In this document: piece after piece, positions 1 to 8,391 of the stretch
Numbering within the stretch: position 1 is the stretch's first letter
Layout: every line of letters starts with the position of its first letter
From: Acidocella sp.
GTDB lineage: Bacteria > Pseudomonadota > Alphaproteobacteria > Acetobacterales > Acetobacteraceae
Assembly: GCF_027352905.1 (NCBI RefSeq)
Contig: NZ_DAIEIF010000017.1
Location: 1 to 64,000, forward strand
DNA: 64,000 bases
Direction of reading: 5' to 3'
Translations under genes and position numbers: made by a program
The notes under the pieces: generated by a model
The model's input: only the letters and a program-made list of their open reading frames with translations
Told to the model about the DNA's origin: nothing
Database searches by the model: none

Positions 1-1
1 G

Positions 2-265
2 CCCGCGCCTGCGCCGCCCCTGGCCCCGCCATCCCCCGCCGATGCCCAGCCGGGCGCGCTCACGCTCTCGCCGGCGGCCCTGGCTTATTTGACGCGGCAA
101 AACGACGCCCCGGGGCCGCAAGCCGCGACGCAGCAGGTGGACATCTATCTGCACGGCTTTCCTGACAACATCGAGGTGCAAACCAGCACGCAAGGCGCGG
201 CGCCGCCCGCGCGCGTGCAAAATGTCGGCCGCAACGGCACGCTGAGCAACCACCGGAATTACTGA
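2..265 (+). CDS. Phage protein C-terminus, probable tail tape measure protein (partial)
   Basis: Open reading frame entering from the left edge and ending at the TGA at 263-265; 87 residues are visible. The visible part starts Ala/Pro-rich and ends in a polar tail. It sits directly before a DNA circulation protein (start at 267, one base after the stop), the slot that the tail tape measure protein occupies in Mu-like phages. The tape-measure call is positional inference; the fragment itself has no diagnostic motif. Confidence 0.5.
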   Translation, partial: PAPAPPLAPPSPADAQPGALTLSPAALAYLTRQNDAPGPQAATQQVDIYLHGFPDNIEVQTSTQGAAPPARVQNVGRNGTLSNHRNY

Positions 266-266
266 A

Positions 267-1661
267 ATGAGCTTTGCGTTTTCTTTGCCGGTTGCGGGCG
301 CCGCCGGGCTCCTGCAAAGCGCGCTGCGCCGCGCCGCCTTCGCGGGCATCGGCTTCTACGTCAAAACCCAGAAGGCCAAGGCTGGGCGCCGCCTCGTCAT
401 CAACGAGATCCCGCTCGGCGTCGCCGCGCTCTCCGATCAGGGCGCGCTGCCGCAACGCTTCACCGTCACCGCCTATTTCCTGGGGCCGGGCTGGCTGGCG
501 GAGCGCGAGGCGCTGCTCGCCGTCCTCAACGCCAGCAACACGGCGCAAACCCTGATTTTACCGACCAAGGGCCCGCTCAAGGTGCGCGTCGGCGAGGTCA
601 GCTATCAGGATGATGAGGCCATCGGCGCTTATGGCGCCGTCGATATCGAGTTCATTCAGGATAACAGCCTCCTCGCGCCCTACGGCAATGCGGATTTTGC
701 CAGCAAGCTGCTGAATAATATCGAAGGCCTCATCAACCAGGTCACCACGGCCTATGATACCCTCATGGGGCCGTTGCTCGAGGACGCGGCGACGCTGGAA
801 TATGCGTCCTCGCTGCTGCTCTCCGCCGGCGCCTCCCTGCTTTCCCTGCCGCAAGCCCTGATTTCCGGGATCAACGCCAGCTTCGCGGCCGCGCCCGCCA
901 ATCCGTTCAGCACGGCCGCGGCGGTCACCTCGGCCTATCTCGGGGTGAGCGGCAATGCCGCCGCCGCCGCCAGCGCCGCCGCGCCCGCCTATACCGCTGC
1001 CCAGCCCCAAAGCGTGACGCAGCCCGCCGCCTTGCCGGGCGGCGGGGCAAGCTCCAGCGGCCAGACTAGCGGCGTCGATCCCGTTACTGCCGGGCTGCCC
1101 GCCAGCGCCTTCACCGCCAGCGCCGCGCCCAATCCGGTCAGCGGCGTCACCCCCGCCAATACCGCCGCCGCCGATCCCAGCATGGGCCTCGCCGCCCTTT
1201 GCGCCTGGGGCGCGGCCTTGCCGCCGCCGCCGCTCTTTCCGGCCGGGCTCGGCCAGGCCCAGGCCGGGGTGACGGGGCTGGTCCGGCAAAGCGCCGGCGT
1301 CGCGCTCATGGCCCTCTACGCCCAGATCGATTTCGCCAACGCCGCCGCCGCCGATACCGCCCGCGCCCAGCTTACCGCCGCGCTCAACGCCATCGGCGCC
1401 AGCATCGTTGATGCCGGCCAGACCGATCTCTACCGCGCCTGGAACGCCCTCGCCGCCATGGCGGTGCAGGACATGATCGCGCGCGCCCAAGGCCTGCCCG
1501 TCCTGGCGCAATATAGTATGCCCGGCTCGTTCCCCGATGTTGTGCTGGCGCAGCGCCTGCTCGGCGATGGCAGCCAGGGCGATGCCCTCGCCGCGCTCAA
1601 CGCCGCCATCCACCCGCTGTTCATGCCCGCCAGCGGCTATTGGCTGGAGACGGCGCCATGA
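267..1661 (+). CDS. Mu-like DNA circulation (circularisation) protein N-type
   Basis: 464 residues. Residues 25-135 fit the N-terminal DNA circulation domain of Mu gpN-type proteins: 'GRRLVINEIPLG' followed by a 'PQRFTVTAYFLGPG' strand and the 'LILPTKGPLKVRV' segment. In Mu this protein is a tail/baseplate component despite its historical name. Residues about 215-300 are an Ala/Pro/Ser-rich linker. The gene starts one base after the upstream stop and shares an ATGA with the next gene, so it belongs to a translationally coupled tail operon. The order here (tape measure, N, P, 45, 46, 47, 48, fibre) is that of Mu. Confidence 0.8.
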   Translation: MSFAFSLPVAGAAGLLQSALRRAAFAGIGFYVKTQKAKAGRRLVINEIPLGVAALSDQGALPQRFTVTAYFLGPGWLAEREALLAVLNASNTAQTLILPTKGPLKVRVGEVSYQDDEAIGAYGAVDIEFIQDNSLLAPYGNADFASKLLNNIEGLINQVTTAYDTLMGPLLEDAATLEYASSLLLSAGASLLSLPQALISGINASFAAAPANPFSTAAAVTSAYLGVSGNAAAAASAAAPAYTAAQPQSVTQPAALPGGGASSSGQTSGVDPVTAGLPASAFTASAAPNPVSGVTPANTAAADPSMGLAALCAWGAALPPPPLFPAGLGQAQAGVTGLVRQSAGVALMALYAQIDFANAAAADTARAQLTAALNAIGASIVDAGQTDLYRAWNALAAMAVQDMIARAQGLPVLAQYSMPGSFPDVVLAQRLLGDGSQGDALAALNAAIHPLFMPASGYWLETAP

Positions 1662-2857
1662 GCGCGGCTCTCGATACCACCCTCGAGCTGGTCGCGGGCG
1701 GCGTCGCCTATACCGGCTGGGAAACCATCGAGATCGAGCGCGGCATCGATGCCTGCGCCTCGCATTTCACCGTCACCTGCCCGGAACGCTTTCTCGGCAA
1801 CGGCCTGCCCGTGCCGCTCGCCCCCTTCACCCCGGTGCAGCTGCGCCTCAAGGGGCAGATCATTCTCACCGGCTATGTCTTCGCCTATGACGCGCAATTC
1901 GCGCCCGGCCAGCGCCGCGCCAGCATCAGCGGCCGCAGCCTGACCGCGCAGCTGGTCGATTGCAGCCCCGATATCCCCGCCGGGCAGTATCAGGGCTATT
2001 CCCTCGCGGCGATCGCTAATTCCCTCTGCCAGCTCTTCGGGCTGAAAGCCAAGATCCAGACCAATCTCGCCAACGCCGCCCTCGCCGACGCCACGCTCGA
2101 GCGCGCCGAAACCGCCTTCCGCTTCATCGACCGTCTCGCCACCATCTGCGGCGTGCTCGCCTTCGACGATGAAAGCGGCGCCCTCGTCCTCGCCAATGCC
2201 GGCGCCAGCCGCGCCAGCGGCACGCTCACCGAGGGCGGCAATATCGTCAGCGCCCGGCTGCAGAATGACTGCGCCGAGCGTTATTCCACCTATATCGTCA
2301 AGGGTCAGTCGGGCATTTGCGCCGCCGCCGGGGCGTCGGGCTTCCCTTCCGGCGCGGGCGAGGCCGGGGCGGCGGATGACGCCAGCCCCAGCCTCGTCAC
2401 CCCGCCAACGGGCGCGGTGCAAACCCAGCAGCGCGCCGTCGCCAATGATCCCGGCGTGCCACTCTACCGGCCCAAGATCATCATCGCCGAGGGCCAGCTC
2501 GATCAGGCGCAGCTGCAGCTGCGCGCCAATTGGCAGCGCGCCTATGCTTACGGCAAATCCCTCGCTGCCACCTTCACCGTGCCGGGCTGGACCCAGCCGG
2601 ATACCAGTTTCTGGCGCATCAACGAGATGGCGACGGCGAATTCCCCCACCCTCGGCATCGATGAGGATCTGCTCATTCTCAAAACCGCCTTCCGCTATTC
2701 CGGCCGGGACGGCTACCTCACGGAAATCACCATCGGCCCGGTCGAGGGCGCGATCCCGTCGCCCAGCCTGCTGCGCCACCGCCGCCGCAAGCGCGGGCGC
2801 CATGCGCGCGGCAAGGGCGGCTTCGATTTCTCGGCGCTGGGAGTGGCCAAGGCATGA
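1658..2857 (+). CDS. Mu gp44 (P)-like baseplate hub / tail protein
   Basis: 399 residues. I start it at the ATG at 1658, which overlaps the previous stop (ATGA), rather than at an in-frame codon 18 bases upstream. The beta-rich protein, with 'ASHFTVTCPERF' early and 'ISGRSLTAQLVDCSP' near residue 90, resembles Mu gpP / P2 gpD-type hub proteins that form the central baseplate tube. The C-terminus is strongly basic (around residues 370-390, RHRRRKRGRHARGKGG), which is unusual and may contact DNA or the spike. Position between the N-type protein and the spike supports the call. Confidence 0.75.
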   Translation: MSAALDTTLELVAGGVAYTGWETIEIERGIDACASHFTVTCPERFLGNGLPVPLAPFTPVQLRLKGQIILTGYVFAYDAQFAPGQRRASISGRSLTAQLVDCSPDIPAGQYQGYSLAAIANSLCQLFGLKAKIQTNLANAALADATLERAETAFRFIDRLATICGVLAFDDESGALVLANAGASRASGTLTEGGNIVSARLQNDCAERYSTYIVKGQSGICAAAGASGFPSGAGEAGAADDASPSLVTPPTGAVQTQQRAVANDPGVPLYRPKIIIAEGQLDQAQLQLRANWQRAYAYGKSLAATFTVPGWTQPDTSFWRINEMATANSPTLGIDEDLLILKTAFRYSGRDGYLTEITIGPVEGAIPSPSLLRHRRRKRGRHARGKGGFDFSALGVAKA

Positions 2858-3330
2858 GCCTCGCCACCCTGATCACGCGGGGCAAGGTCATGCTCGCCCG
2901 CATGGCCGCGCGCACCTTGCTGCAGGTCACTGGCCTCGACAACGAGACCTTCAACAATGTCGAGCTGCTGCTGCCGCCCGGCTACGTCGCCTCGCCGCTC
3001 GCCGGCGCCGATGTCATCCTGCTGCAAACGAACGGCCTGCGCTCGCATCTCGTCGCCCTGTGCGGCGATAACACCGCCGATACCGTCGCCAATCTCGCCC
3101 CGGGCGAGGTCGGGCTCGCGCGCGGGCCGCGCAGCATCATCCTGCGCGTCAACGGCATTGTCCTGACCGATCCGCAGAAAATCGTCCTGCAAACCCCGGA
3201 ACTCTACTGGAGCCCGGACGGCCAGACCATGCACAAGCTCGCCACCGACACGCACACCCATCCCGGCGTGCAGACCGGCGCCGGCGTCACCCAGGCGCCC
3301 AACGCCTCCTCCGGCATGGTGAGCGGCTGA
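2854..3330 (+). CDS. Baseplate spike / assembly protein (Mu gp45, P2 gpV-like)
   Basis: 158 residues, overlapping the hub gene by 4 bases. The N-terminal half is an OB-fold-like region; residues 95-130 look like a beta-helix stem. Residues 134-136 are His-Thr-His in 'DTHTHPGVQTGAG', matching the HxH iron-binding apex known for Mu gp45 and P2 gpV membrane-piercing spikes. A short Ala/Ser/Gly tail follows. The motif plus the tail-operon position make the assignment strong. Confidence 0.85.
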   Translation: MSLATLITRGKVMLARMAARTLLQVTGLDNETFNNVELLLPPGYVASPLAGADVILLQTNGLRSHLVALCGDNTADTVANLAPGEVGLARGPRSIILRVNGIVLTDPQKIVLQTPELYWSPDGQTMHKLATDTHTHPGVQTGAGVTQAPNASSGMVSG

Positions 3331-3779
3331 TGGCCGATCTCGCTTTGGTCTGGAACAATGCCGTGCTGCGGGCCGATCTCGCCGTCAGCCGCGGCGATAT
3401 CGCCCTCGATCGCGGCCTGCAGACCGCCATCATCGTCAGCCTGTTCACCGACGCCCCCGCTTTGCCGGGCGATATCCTGCCCGATCATGCCGGGCCGCGC
3501 GGCTGGTGGGGCAATGCCTATCTCAGCCGCCCGATCGGCTCGCGTCTGTGGCTGCTGCGCCGCGCGGTCATCACTCAGGACACGCTCACCGCCGCCCAGG
3601 ATTATGCCCGCGAGGCGCTGCAATGGCTGATCGATGACGGCGTGGCCGGCAGCATCGGCGTGACGGCGACGCAAATCGGGCTCAACGCCATCAACCTCGC
3701 CATCACCCTCAACCAGCAAGGCGGCTCGCCCGTCTTCAATCTCGTTTGGTCCGCGCAAGGCGCGGGAGGAATCGCATGA
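3330..3779 (+). CDS. Phage baseplate protein GP46 family
   Basis: 149 residues; the start A of ATG is the last base of the spike gene's stop. It contains a 'RGWWGNAYLSRPIGSRLWLLRR' type segment (residues about 56-77) typical of the Mu gp46 / gpW-like wedge family, and sits between the spike and baseplate J as in Mu. Expected role: baseplate wedge component. Confidence 0.8.
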   Translation: MADLALVWNNAVLRADLAVSRGDIALDRGLQTAIIVSLFTDAPALPGDILPDHAGPRGWWGNAYLSRPIGSRLWLLRRAVITQDTLTAAQDYAREALQWLIDDGVAGSIGVTATQIGLNAINLAITLNQQGGSPVFNLVWSAQGAGGIA

Positions 3780-4906
3780 CCACGCAAGTTCCCGTTTTCC
3801 CGGTGCCGGCGCTCGCGGATCTGCAAACCCAGATCCTCGCCGATCTCGCCAGCGTGCCCGGCCTCGATCAAACTCTCGGCGTGGGCGTGACGCCGGTGCT
3901 GGCGCTGGTCCTGGCCAAGCTCGCCGCCGGGGAATACGCCTATCTGGCGCAGCTGCCCAACCGCGCCCTCATCCCCACCCTTATGGCCTTCCCCTATCTC
4001 GACGTGTATTGCCAGCCCTTCGGCCTCACGCGCGAGCCCGCCACCGCCGCCAGCGGCAATGTCATCCTCACCGGCGCGCCCAGCATCCCCATTCCCGCCG
4101 GCGCGCAGATGCAGGATTCCACCGGCACGGTGACGCTGCAAACCATGGCGGCGGCGCAAATCGCCCCCGGCGCGCAAAGCGTGGCCGTGCCGGTGCAATC
4201 CATCACCACCGGCATGGCGGCCAATCTGCTGCCCAACGCCCCCGTCACCCTGCTCACGGCCATCGCCGGCATCCTCGCCACCGGCGCGGTCGATGGCAAC
4301 GGTCTCAGCGGCGGCGCCAACCAGGAAAGCGACGCCGCCTTGCAGGCGCGGCTGGCCGAGCGGCTCGGCAGCCCGCCCCAAGGCGGGGCGGTGATGGATT
4401 TTGTCGCCTGGGCCAAACAGGTGGGCGGCGTCACCCGCGTCTGGGTCTATCCCACCCAGAACGGGCCCGGCACGGCCACGCTCGCCTTCATGATGGATGG
4501 CCGCGCCAATCCGGTGCCGCTCGCCGCCGATGTCGCCAATGTCCAGGCCGCCATCAACGCCGCCGCCCCGGTCGTGGGCGATTACATCGTCCTGTCCATC
4601 CAGGCGCAAGCCGTGCCCGTCGCCGTCCATGGCCTCACCGCCGCCAATGGCTATACCCTGGCCCAGGTGCAAGCCGGGGTGAGCGCCGCCATCGCCGCCC
4701 TCAATTACCTCACCACGCCGGGCGGTTACGGCTGGGACGGCCAAGCGCAGAATTTCCTGAGCGGCGGCACGCTCTATCTCGAGCAAATCTACGCCGCCAT
4801 CGCCAATACGCCCGGCGTCGCCGCCTTCGACCTCGCCGCGCCGGCGGCGGATATCACCGCCAATTACGGCTATATCGTCCAGCTCGGGGCGCCGTCCTTC
4901 ACATGA
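3776..4906 (+). CDS. Baseplate J-like protein (Mu gp47)
   Basis: 376 residues from the ATG at 3776, overlapping the GP46 gene by 4 bases; an upstream in-frame start at 3746 would overlap by 34 and is less likely. Residues about 95-190 carry the baseplate J beta-sandwich ('VILTGAPSIPIPAGAQMQ', 'GGANQESDAALQARLAERL'). Central wedge protein of contractile-tail baseplates; its place after GP46 and before gp48 is the Mu order. Confidence 0.88.
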   Translation: MTTQVPVFPVPALADLQTQILADLASVPGLDQTLGVGVTPVLALVLAKLAAGEYAYLAQLPNRALIPTLMAFPYLDVYCQPFGLTREPATAASGNVILTGAPSIPIPAGAQMQDSTGTVTLQTMAAAQIAPGAQSVAVPVQSITTGMAANLLPNAPVTLLTAIAGILATGAVDGNGLSGGANQESDAALQARLAERLGSPPQGGAVMDFVAWAKQVGGVTRVWVYPTQNGPGTATLAFMMDGRANPVPLAADVANVQAAINAAAPVVGDYIVLSIQAQAVPVAVHGLTAANGYTLAQVQAGVSAAIAALNYLTTPGGYGWDGQAQNFLSGGTLYLEQIYAAIANTPGVAAFDLAAPAADITANYGYIVQLGAPSFT

Positions 4907-5523
4907 GCCAGGCGCTGACCATTCCCTGGGCCGGGCAGGAGGAATTTCTGCACGCCGCGCAGGCGCTGCTGCCGCCAGGCGATGCCTGGCCGCGCGAGAC
5001 GGATGCCACGCTCACCGCGCTGCTGGGCGCCTGTGTGGCCGTCCTGGCCCGGCTGCACGCGCGCGCGGCCGATCTCACCGAGCGCGAAGCCCAGCCGCAT
5101 CATGCGCAGGAACTGCTGCCGGCCTGGGAGGGCGTCTATAACCTGCCCGATCCCTGCTCGCCGGTTAACGCTTCGATCCCGCAGCGCCAGGCCGCGGTGG
5201 CCGCGCGCATGGCCGCGCATGGCGGCCAGACCGCCGCCTATTTCATCGGCGTCGCCGCACAGATGGGCTACGCCGTCACCATCACCACTTTCACCCCGCC
5301 GCAATACAACGTGGCGCGGTTCAACCAGGCGCGCTTTTACGCCGTGCCATGGCGCTTCGTCTGGCAAGTCAATTCGCCCTCCTTCGTGGCGTTCCCGGCG
5401 AAGTTCAGCGCATCCACGTTTGGCGAACGCTATGTCGCGTTCTCGAGCGGCGATCTGGCCTGCGTGCTCACCCGCATCAAGCCAACCTATTCCCTTCTCA
5501 TCATGAATTACGGAGGAGTTTAA
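4903..5523 (+). CDS. Mu gp48-like tail protein (DUF2313 type)
   Basis: 206 residues from the ATG at 4903, which overlaps the baseplate J stop by 4 bases. It has the usual 'LLPPGDAWPRE' opening (residues about 24-34) and 'LLPAWEGVYNLPDPCSP' (about 72-88) of the DUF2313/YmfQ family, P2 gpI/Mu gp48 equivalents that finish the baseplate periphery and join the fibre. The frame is open upstream to about 4009 in antisense-like GC-rich codons, but that extension lies inside baseplate J and is ignored. Confidence 0.82.
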   Translation: MSQALTIPWAGQEEFLHAAQALLPPGDAWPRETDATLTALLGACVAVLARLHARAADLTEREAQPHHAQELLPAWEGVYNLPDPCSPVNASIPQRQAAVAARMAAHGGQTAAYFIGVAAQMGYAVTITTFTPPQYNVARFNQARFYAVPWRFVWQVNSPSFVAFPAKFSASTFGERYVAFSSGDLACVLTRIKPTYSLLIMNYGGV

Positions 5524-6818
5524 TGGTCTATCGTTACGATGGCACGGATGGCCTGTCGACGCCGCCCCCGCCCGGCACGCAAGGGGCGGAAGTGTTCCCG
5601 ACGGCGGGCATTCCGCCCGGCGTTCCCGCCTCGGTGATCGATGTCTACTGGATTTATTCGATATGCGAGGAGCTCCGCAACGTCGTCATCGGCGCGGGCA
5701 TCACTCCCGCCAAGGCGCAGGTCAACCAGCTCCTGCAAGCGCTGCAATCCGGCGCGCTTACTTTCTGTGTCGATACCGGCGCGGCTGGGGCCTATGCCGT
5801 CTCGCCCATCAAGCCGATGGCGGCGCTGGGCAAGGGCATGCGCATCGCCTTCTTCGCCGCTGCCGGGCCGAATACCGGCCCCTGCACCCTCAACTATGGC
5901 GGGCTGGGGGCGATCCCCTTCGTCTCTCGCCTAGGCAATGCGTTTACCGGCTATGAGATCGTTGCTGGGCAGCTTGTCGAGGCGGTCTATAATGGCACGG
6001 CCTGGCAGGCATTGAACACGGCTGCGCCCGATAGCGGGAATGCGAATAAGACATTCAGTGTAGCTAACGCTTCTTCGGCCAATCAAGCAGTAGCCCTTGG
6101 GCAAGTTTTTCAAGAATTCAATTACGGGTCATCTACGACAGTTTCTCTCGGAAAGGCGCAGACCACCTATATTTTTACGGATGCGGCGACGGGTCCGATA
6201 ACGATAACAGTAGGCCCGGGGGCCTTTGCTGGTCAGAGGGTGATAATTTATGGTAGAACAAACTACGCAATAACCGTCGCCTCGACCGTTTCATCTGGAA
6301 GCCCTTATTTCTATCTGCCGGATGGGAGTTCTGTTTACAGTATAGCTTTGCCCACGGGCATTGTTTCAAGGTTGGAACTTGTCTTTGATGGGAATAATTG
6401 GCGCGGTTCGACCGAAGGCAGAAAAGTCGTTTCAAACGCATATTCTTCTAATCAAGCAGTAGCCCTTGGGCAGTTTCCGATACCAGTTCAAACAGCATCG
6501 GGCCAAGGTACGTCTATTGGAGCCAACTTTAACGGGACCATATCTGTGTCGTTCACGGCCCCCTGTGACGGTACCGTGGTTGCTTTTGGAAAAGTGAATA
6601 CCGATACAACAGCCGCTTCACCTATCACTGGAAATTTGTTGATTAATGGAAATGTAAAATCCACCGATAGCACCTTAGCATCTCAATCGCATTTGGCGGT
6701 TTTGCCAGTAACAAATGGAACTAGCGTAACAGCGGCTTTTAATCTTACCTCAGGAAGCACGTCCCCCGCCATAACCGCCACAACAGAAGTTATGGCGTTG
6801 TTTATCCCCTCTCCTTAA
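5523..6818 (+). CDS. Phage tail fibre protein with AT-rich receptor-binding tip
   Basis: 431 residues; ATG at 5523 shares its A with the gp48 stop, after an 'acggaggagttta' ribosome binding site. The N-terminal half is GC-rich like the tail genes and probably anchors to the baseplate. From about 6040 onward the DNA turns clearly AT-rich and the protein becomes Ser/Thr/Asn/Gly-rich, like a trimeric beta fibre. Two copies of an NQAVALGQ module lie at residues 187-194 and 310-317. The composition break suggests the distal part was acquired from another phage, the usual way host range changes. Confidence 0.8.
   Translation: MVYRYDGTDGLSTPPPPGTQGAEVFPTAGIPPGVPASVIDVYWIYSICEELRNVVIGAGITPAKAQVNQLLQALQSGALTFCVDTGAAGAYAVSPIKPMAALGKGMRIAFFAAAGPNTGPCTLNYGGLGAIPFVSRLGNAFTGYEIVAGQLVEAVYNGTAWQALNTAAPDSGNANKTFSVANASSANQAVALGQVFQEFNYGSSTTVSLGKAQTTYIFTDAATGPITITVGPGAFAGQRVIIYGRTNYAITVASTVSSGSPYFYLPDGSSVYSIALPTGIVSRLELVFDGNNWRGSTEGRKVVSNAYSSNQAVALGQFPIPVQTASGQGTSIGANFNGTISVSFTAPCDGTVVAFGKVNTDTTAASPITGNLLINGNVKSTDSTLASQSHLAVLPVTNGTSVTAAFNLTSGSTSPAITATTEVMALFIPSP
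6081..6103 (+). repeat. Tail-fibre direct repeat, copy 1
   Basis: 23 bases beginning AATCAAGCAGTAGCCC, encoding the NQAVALGQ module. It is identical to the copy at 6450-6472, 369 bases away, so the two are in frame. Confidence 0.9.
6450..6472 (+). repeat. Tail-fibre direct repeat, copy 2
   Basis: Second identical copy of the 23-base repeat at 6081-6103, again preceded by a Ser-Ser/Asn stretch. NQAV-type modules are common repeat units of tail-fibre stems and are natural recombination points. Confidence 0.9.
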
Positions 6819-6832
6819 AGTGAAAAATAACC

Positions 6833-7324
6833 ATGATCTATTATATCATTGATAACACCCATTGCGGCGTCTCCGCCGACGGCACGCTCCCGACCGGAGC
6901 GGTGGAATGCACCGAAGAACAGTATCAAAACGCCAGCGCGTGGACGGTGGCAAACGACCAGATCGTGGCCTACACGCCACCGCTTGCCCAAGTCCAGGCT
7001 GCGCAGATCACGGCGCTGCAATCCACCTGTCAGGCGGCGATCGAGGCGGGATTCACCTCCGCCGCACTTGGCGCATCCGCCAATTATCCCAGCGATCCGC
7101 GCAGCCAGGTGAATATCGCCCTCGCCGCCGCCAATGGCGGCTCGCTCTGGTGCGAGACCGGCACAAGCTGGGCCTTCACCGCGCATACAGCGGCGCAGGC
7201 GCAGCAGGTGCAGAAGGATTTGACGGCCCATATCCAGTCTTGCCAGAGCCAATATGCCGGGCTGCTGGCGCAGGTGATCGCCGCCGCCAGCGTTGCCGCC
7301 GCGCAAGCGGTGGTGTGGAGCTGA
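6833..7324 (+). CDS. Tail fibre assembly-like protein (DUF4376-type C-terminus)
   Basis: 163 residues. Short N-terminal part ('DNTHCGVSADGTLPTGAVEC') followed by a long helical Ala/Gln-rich region, with 'NYPSDPRSQVNIALAAANG' (about residues 83-101) and 'AAQAQQVQKDLTAHI', matching the layout of DUF4376 proteins encoded next to tail fibres. Directly after the fibre gene it is likely a fibre chaperone or accessory protein; the function is inferred from position. Confidence 0.6.
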   Translation: MIYYIIDNTHCGVSADGTLPTGAVECTEEQYQNASAWTVANDQIVAYTPPLAQVQAAQITALQSTCQAAIEAGFTSAALGASANYPSDPRSQVNIALAAANGGSLWCETGTSWAFTAHTAAQAQQVQKDLTAHIQSCQSQYAGLLAQVIAAASVAAAQAVVWS

Positions 7325-7331
7325 TCCGGCC

Positions 7332-7712
7332 GTGCCGGGGCTGATCCCGCGCCTGGTCACGCCAGGCATGCCCGCCGGGCTGGCTCCCGCAGGGCGCGCC
7401 GCCACCCCGCTGCCGCTTGCCTTTCCCAATAAGCAGGCGGCGGAGGCGCTGGATTACGCCGTGGATTTCAGCGCCGCGCTGGCCGATACCGGCGATAGCC
7501 TCAGCTCCTTCACGGTGGCGATTTCACCCGCGACATCGCCGCCCCTTGCCGAAACCGCGCTCCCCGCGCCGCCGCCTTATGCTACCGCCGCCATGGCGGT
7601 GTTTTTTTTGAGCGGCGGGCTGGCGGGCACGGAATACACGGCGACGGTCACCGCCCTCACCGCTGGCGGCCGCACGCTTCAAGCCAGCATCATCCTCTAC
7701 ATTCCATCTTGA
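7332..7712 (+). CDS. Hypothetical phage protein, Ig-like/fibre accessory
   Basis: 126 residues from the GTG at 7332, 7 bases after the previous stop; an ATG at 7293 in the same frame would overlap the upstream gene by 32 bases and is the alternative. A Pro/Ala-rich start is followed by a single beta-sandwich-like domain: 'ALDYAVDFSAALADTGDS', 'FTVAISPATSPPLAE' and 'GTEYTATVTALTAGGRTLQA', which looks like a bacterial Ig-like/fibronectin-like fold found on phage virions. No firm family recognised. Confidence 0.55.
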   Translation: MPGLIPRLVTPGMPAGLAPAGRAATPLPLAFPNKQAAEALDYAVDFSAALADTGDSLSSFTVAISPATSPPLAETALPAPPPYATAAMAVFFLSGGLAGTEYTATVTALTAGGRTLQASIILYIPS

Positions 7713-7721
7713 AGGATTGAC

Positions 7722-8051
7722 ATGACTACCGAGGAATATCGCCGGGGCCGGGTCGAGGAAGCGCTGGATGCCCTCAAGACGCGGGTCGACCGCATCGAAT
7801 CGACGACAGCGGCAAAACTCGCCGAATTGGAGCGCGTCATGAATGCCGGCTTTTTGCACGGCCAGCGTGACCGCGAAAAAGGCAATGAGAAAATCGGCGA
7901 TATGCTCAAAGAACTCGAAACCACTATGCTCGCCAGATACGAGCGTCTGGCCGCAACCATTAATGAATGGAAAGGAGGATTCAAACTCAGCACATTCCTG
8001 GCGATCCTCGTCGGAGGAATCATCAGCGGTATCATCAGCCATTTTTTATGA
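7722..8051 (+). CDS. Small coiled-coil membrane protein, holin/XhlA-like candidate
   Basis: 109 residues after a GAAGGA ribosome binding site. Residues 5-85 are charged and predicted coiled coil ('LDALKTRVDRIESTTAAKLAELERVM'-type heptads); the last about 20 residues ('LSTFLAILVGGIISGIIS') form one membrane segment. This plan (soluble helix, C-terminal anchor, next to lysis genes) resembles XhlA-type haemolysin/holin accessory proteins. The role in lysis is inferred from topology and neighbours. Confidence 0.5.
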   Translation: MTTEEYRRGRVEEALDALKTRVDRIESTTAAKLAELERVMNAGFLHGQRDREKGNEKIGDMLKELETTMLARYERLAATINEWKGGFKLSTFLAILVGGIISGIISHFL

Positions 8052-8064
8052 AGAAGGAATGAAT

Positions 8065-8391
8065 ATGACCGATACGACCTCGCCCGCCCCCGCAACCCGG
8101 GCGGCGGAAACCGCAACCCCGGCGGCCTCGAATGCAACTACGGCGGTTCCGAATGCAACTCAGGCGGCCTCGAATGCAACTTCGTCCGCCCCAACCGTGA
8201 CCCCGGCGGCTCCTATCGCCAAAGAAACCCTCATCGCCGGGATCAAGGCCAAGATCGAGGCATTGATCGCCGATGCGGAGAAGGCGGTGGGACACGAGCT
8301 TACGGCGCTGCGCAACGATCTCGACGCCATCGGCCACGATGCCGATGGGTTTTGGGACAAGATCAAGGCGTGGTGCCACAAACACCTGTGA
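8065..8391 (+). CDS. Hypothetical phage protein with SNAT repeats
   Basis: 108 residues from the ATG at 8065, chosen because AAGAAGGA at 8051-8058 is correctly spaced for it; an ATG two codons upstream (8059) abuts that site. Residues 5-50 are Ala/Thr/Pro-rich with three near-identical units (SNATTA, PNATQA, SNATSS; DNA unit about TCGAATGCAACT). Residues 53-108 are an amphipathic helical part ending 'WDKIKAWCHKHL'. No known family recognised. Confidence 0.5.
   Translation: MTDTTSPAPATRAAETATPAASNATTAVPNATQAASNATSSAPTVTPAAPIAKETLIAGIKAKIEALIADAEKAVGHELTALRNDLDAIGHDADGFWDKIKAWCHKHL

Noticed and set aside
4009..4902. N-terminal extension of the gp48-like protein in the same frame
   Set aside because: It overlaps nearly all of baseplate J in another frame and is Arg/His-rich shadow; ATG 4903 with the 4-base overlap is the real start.
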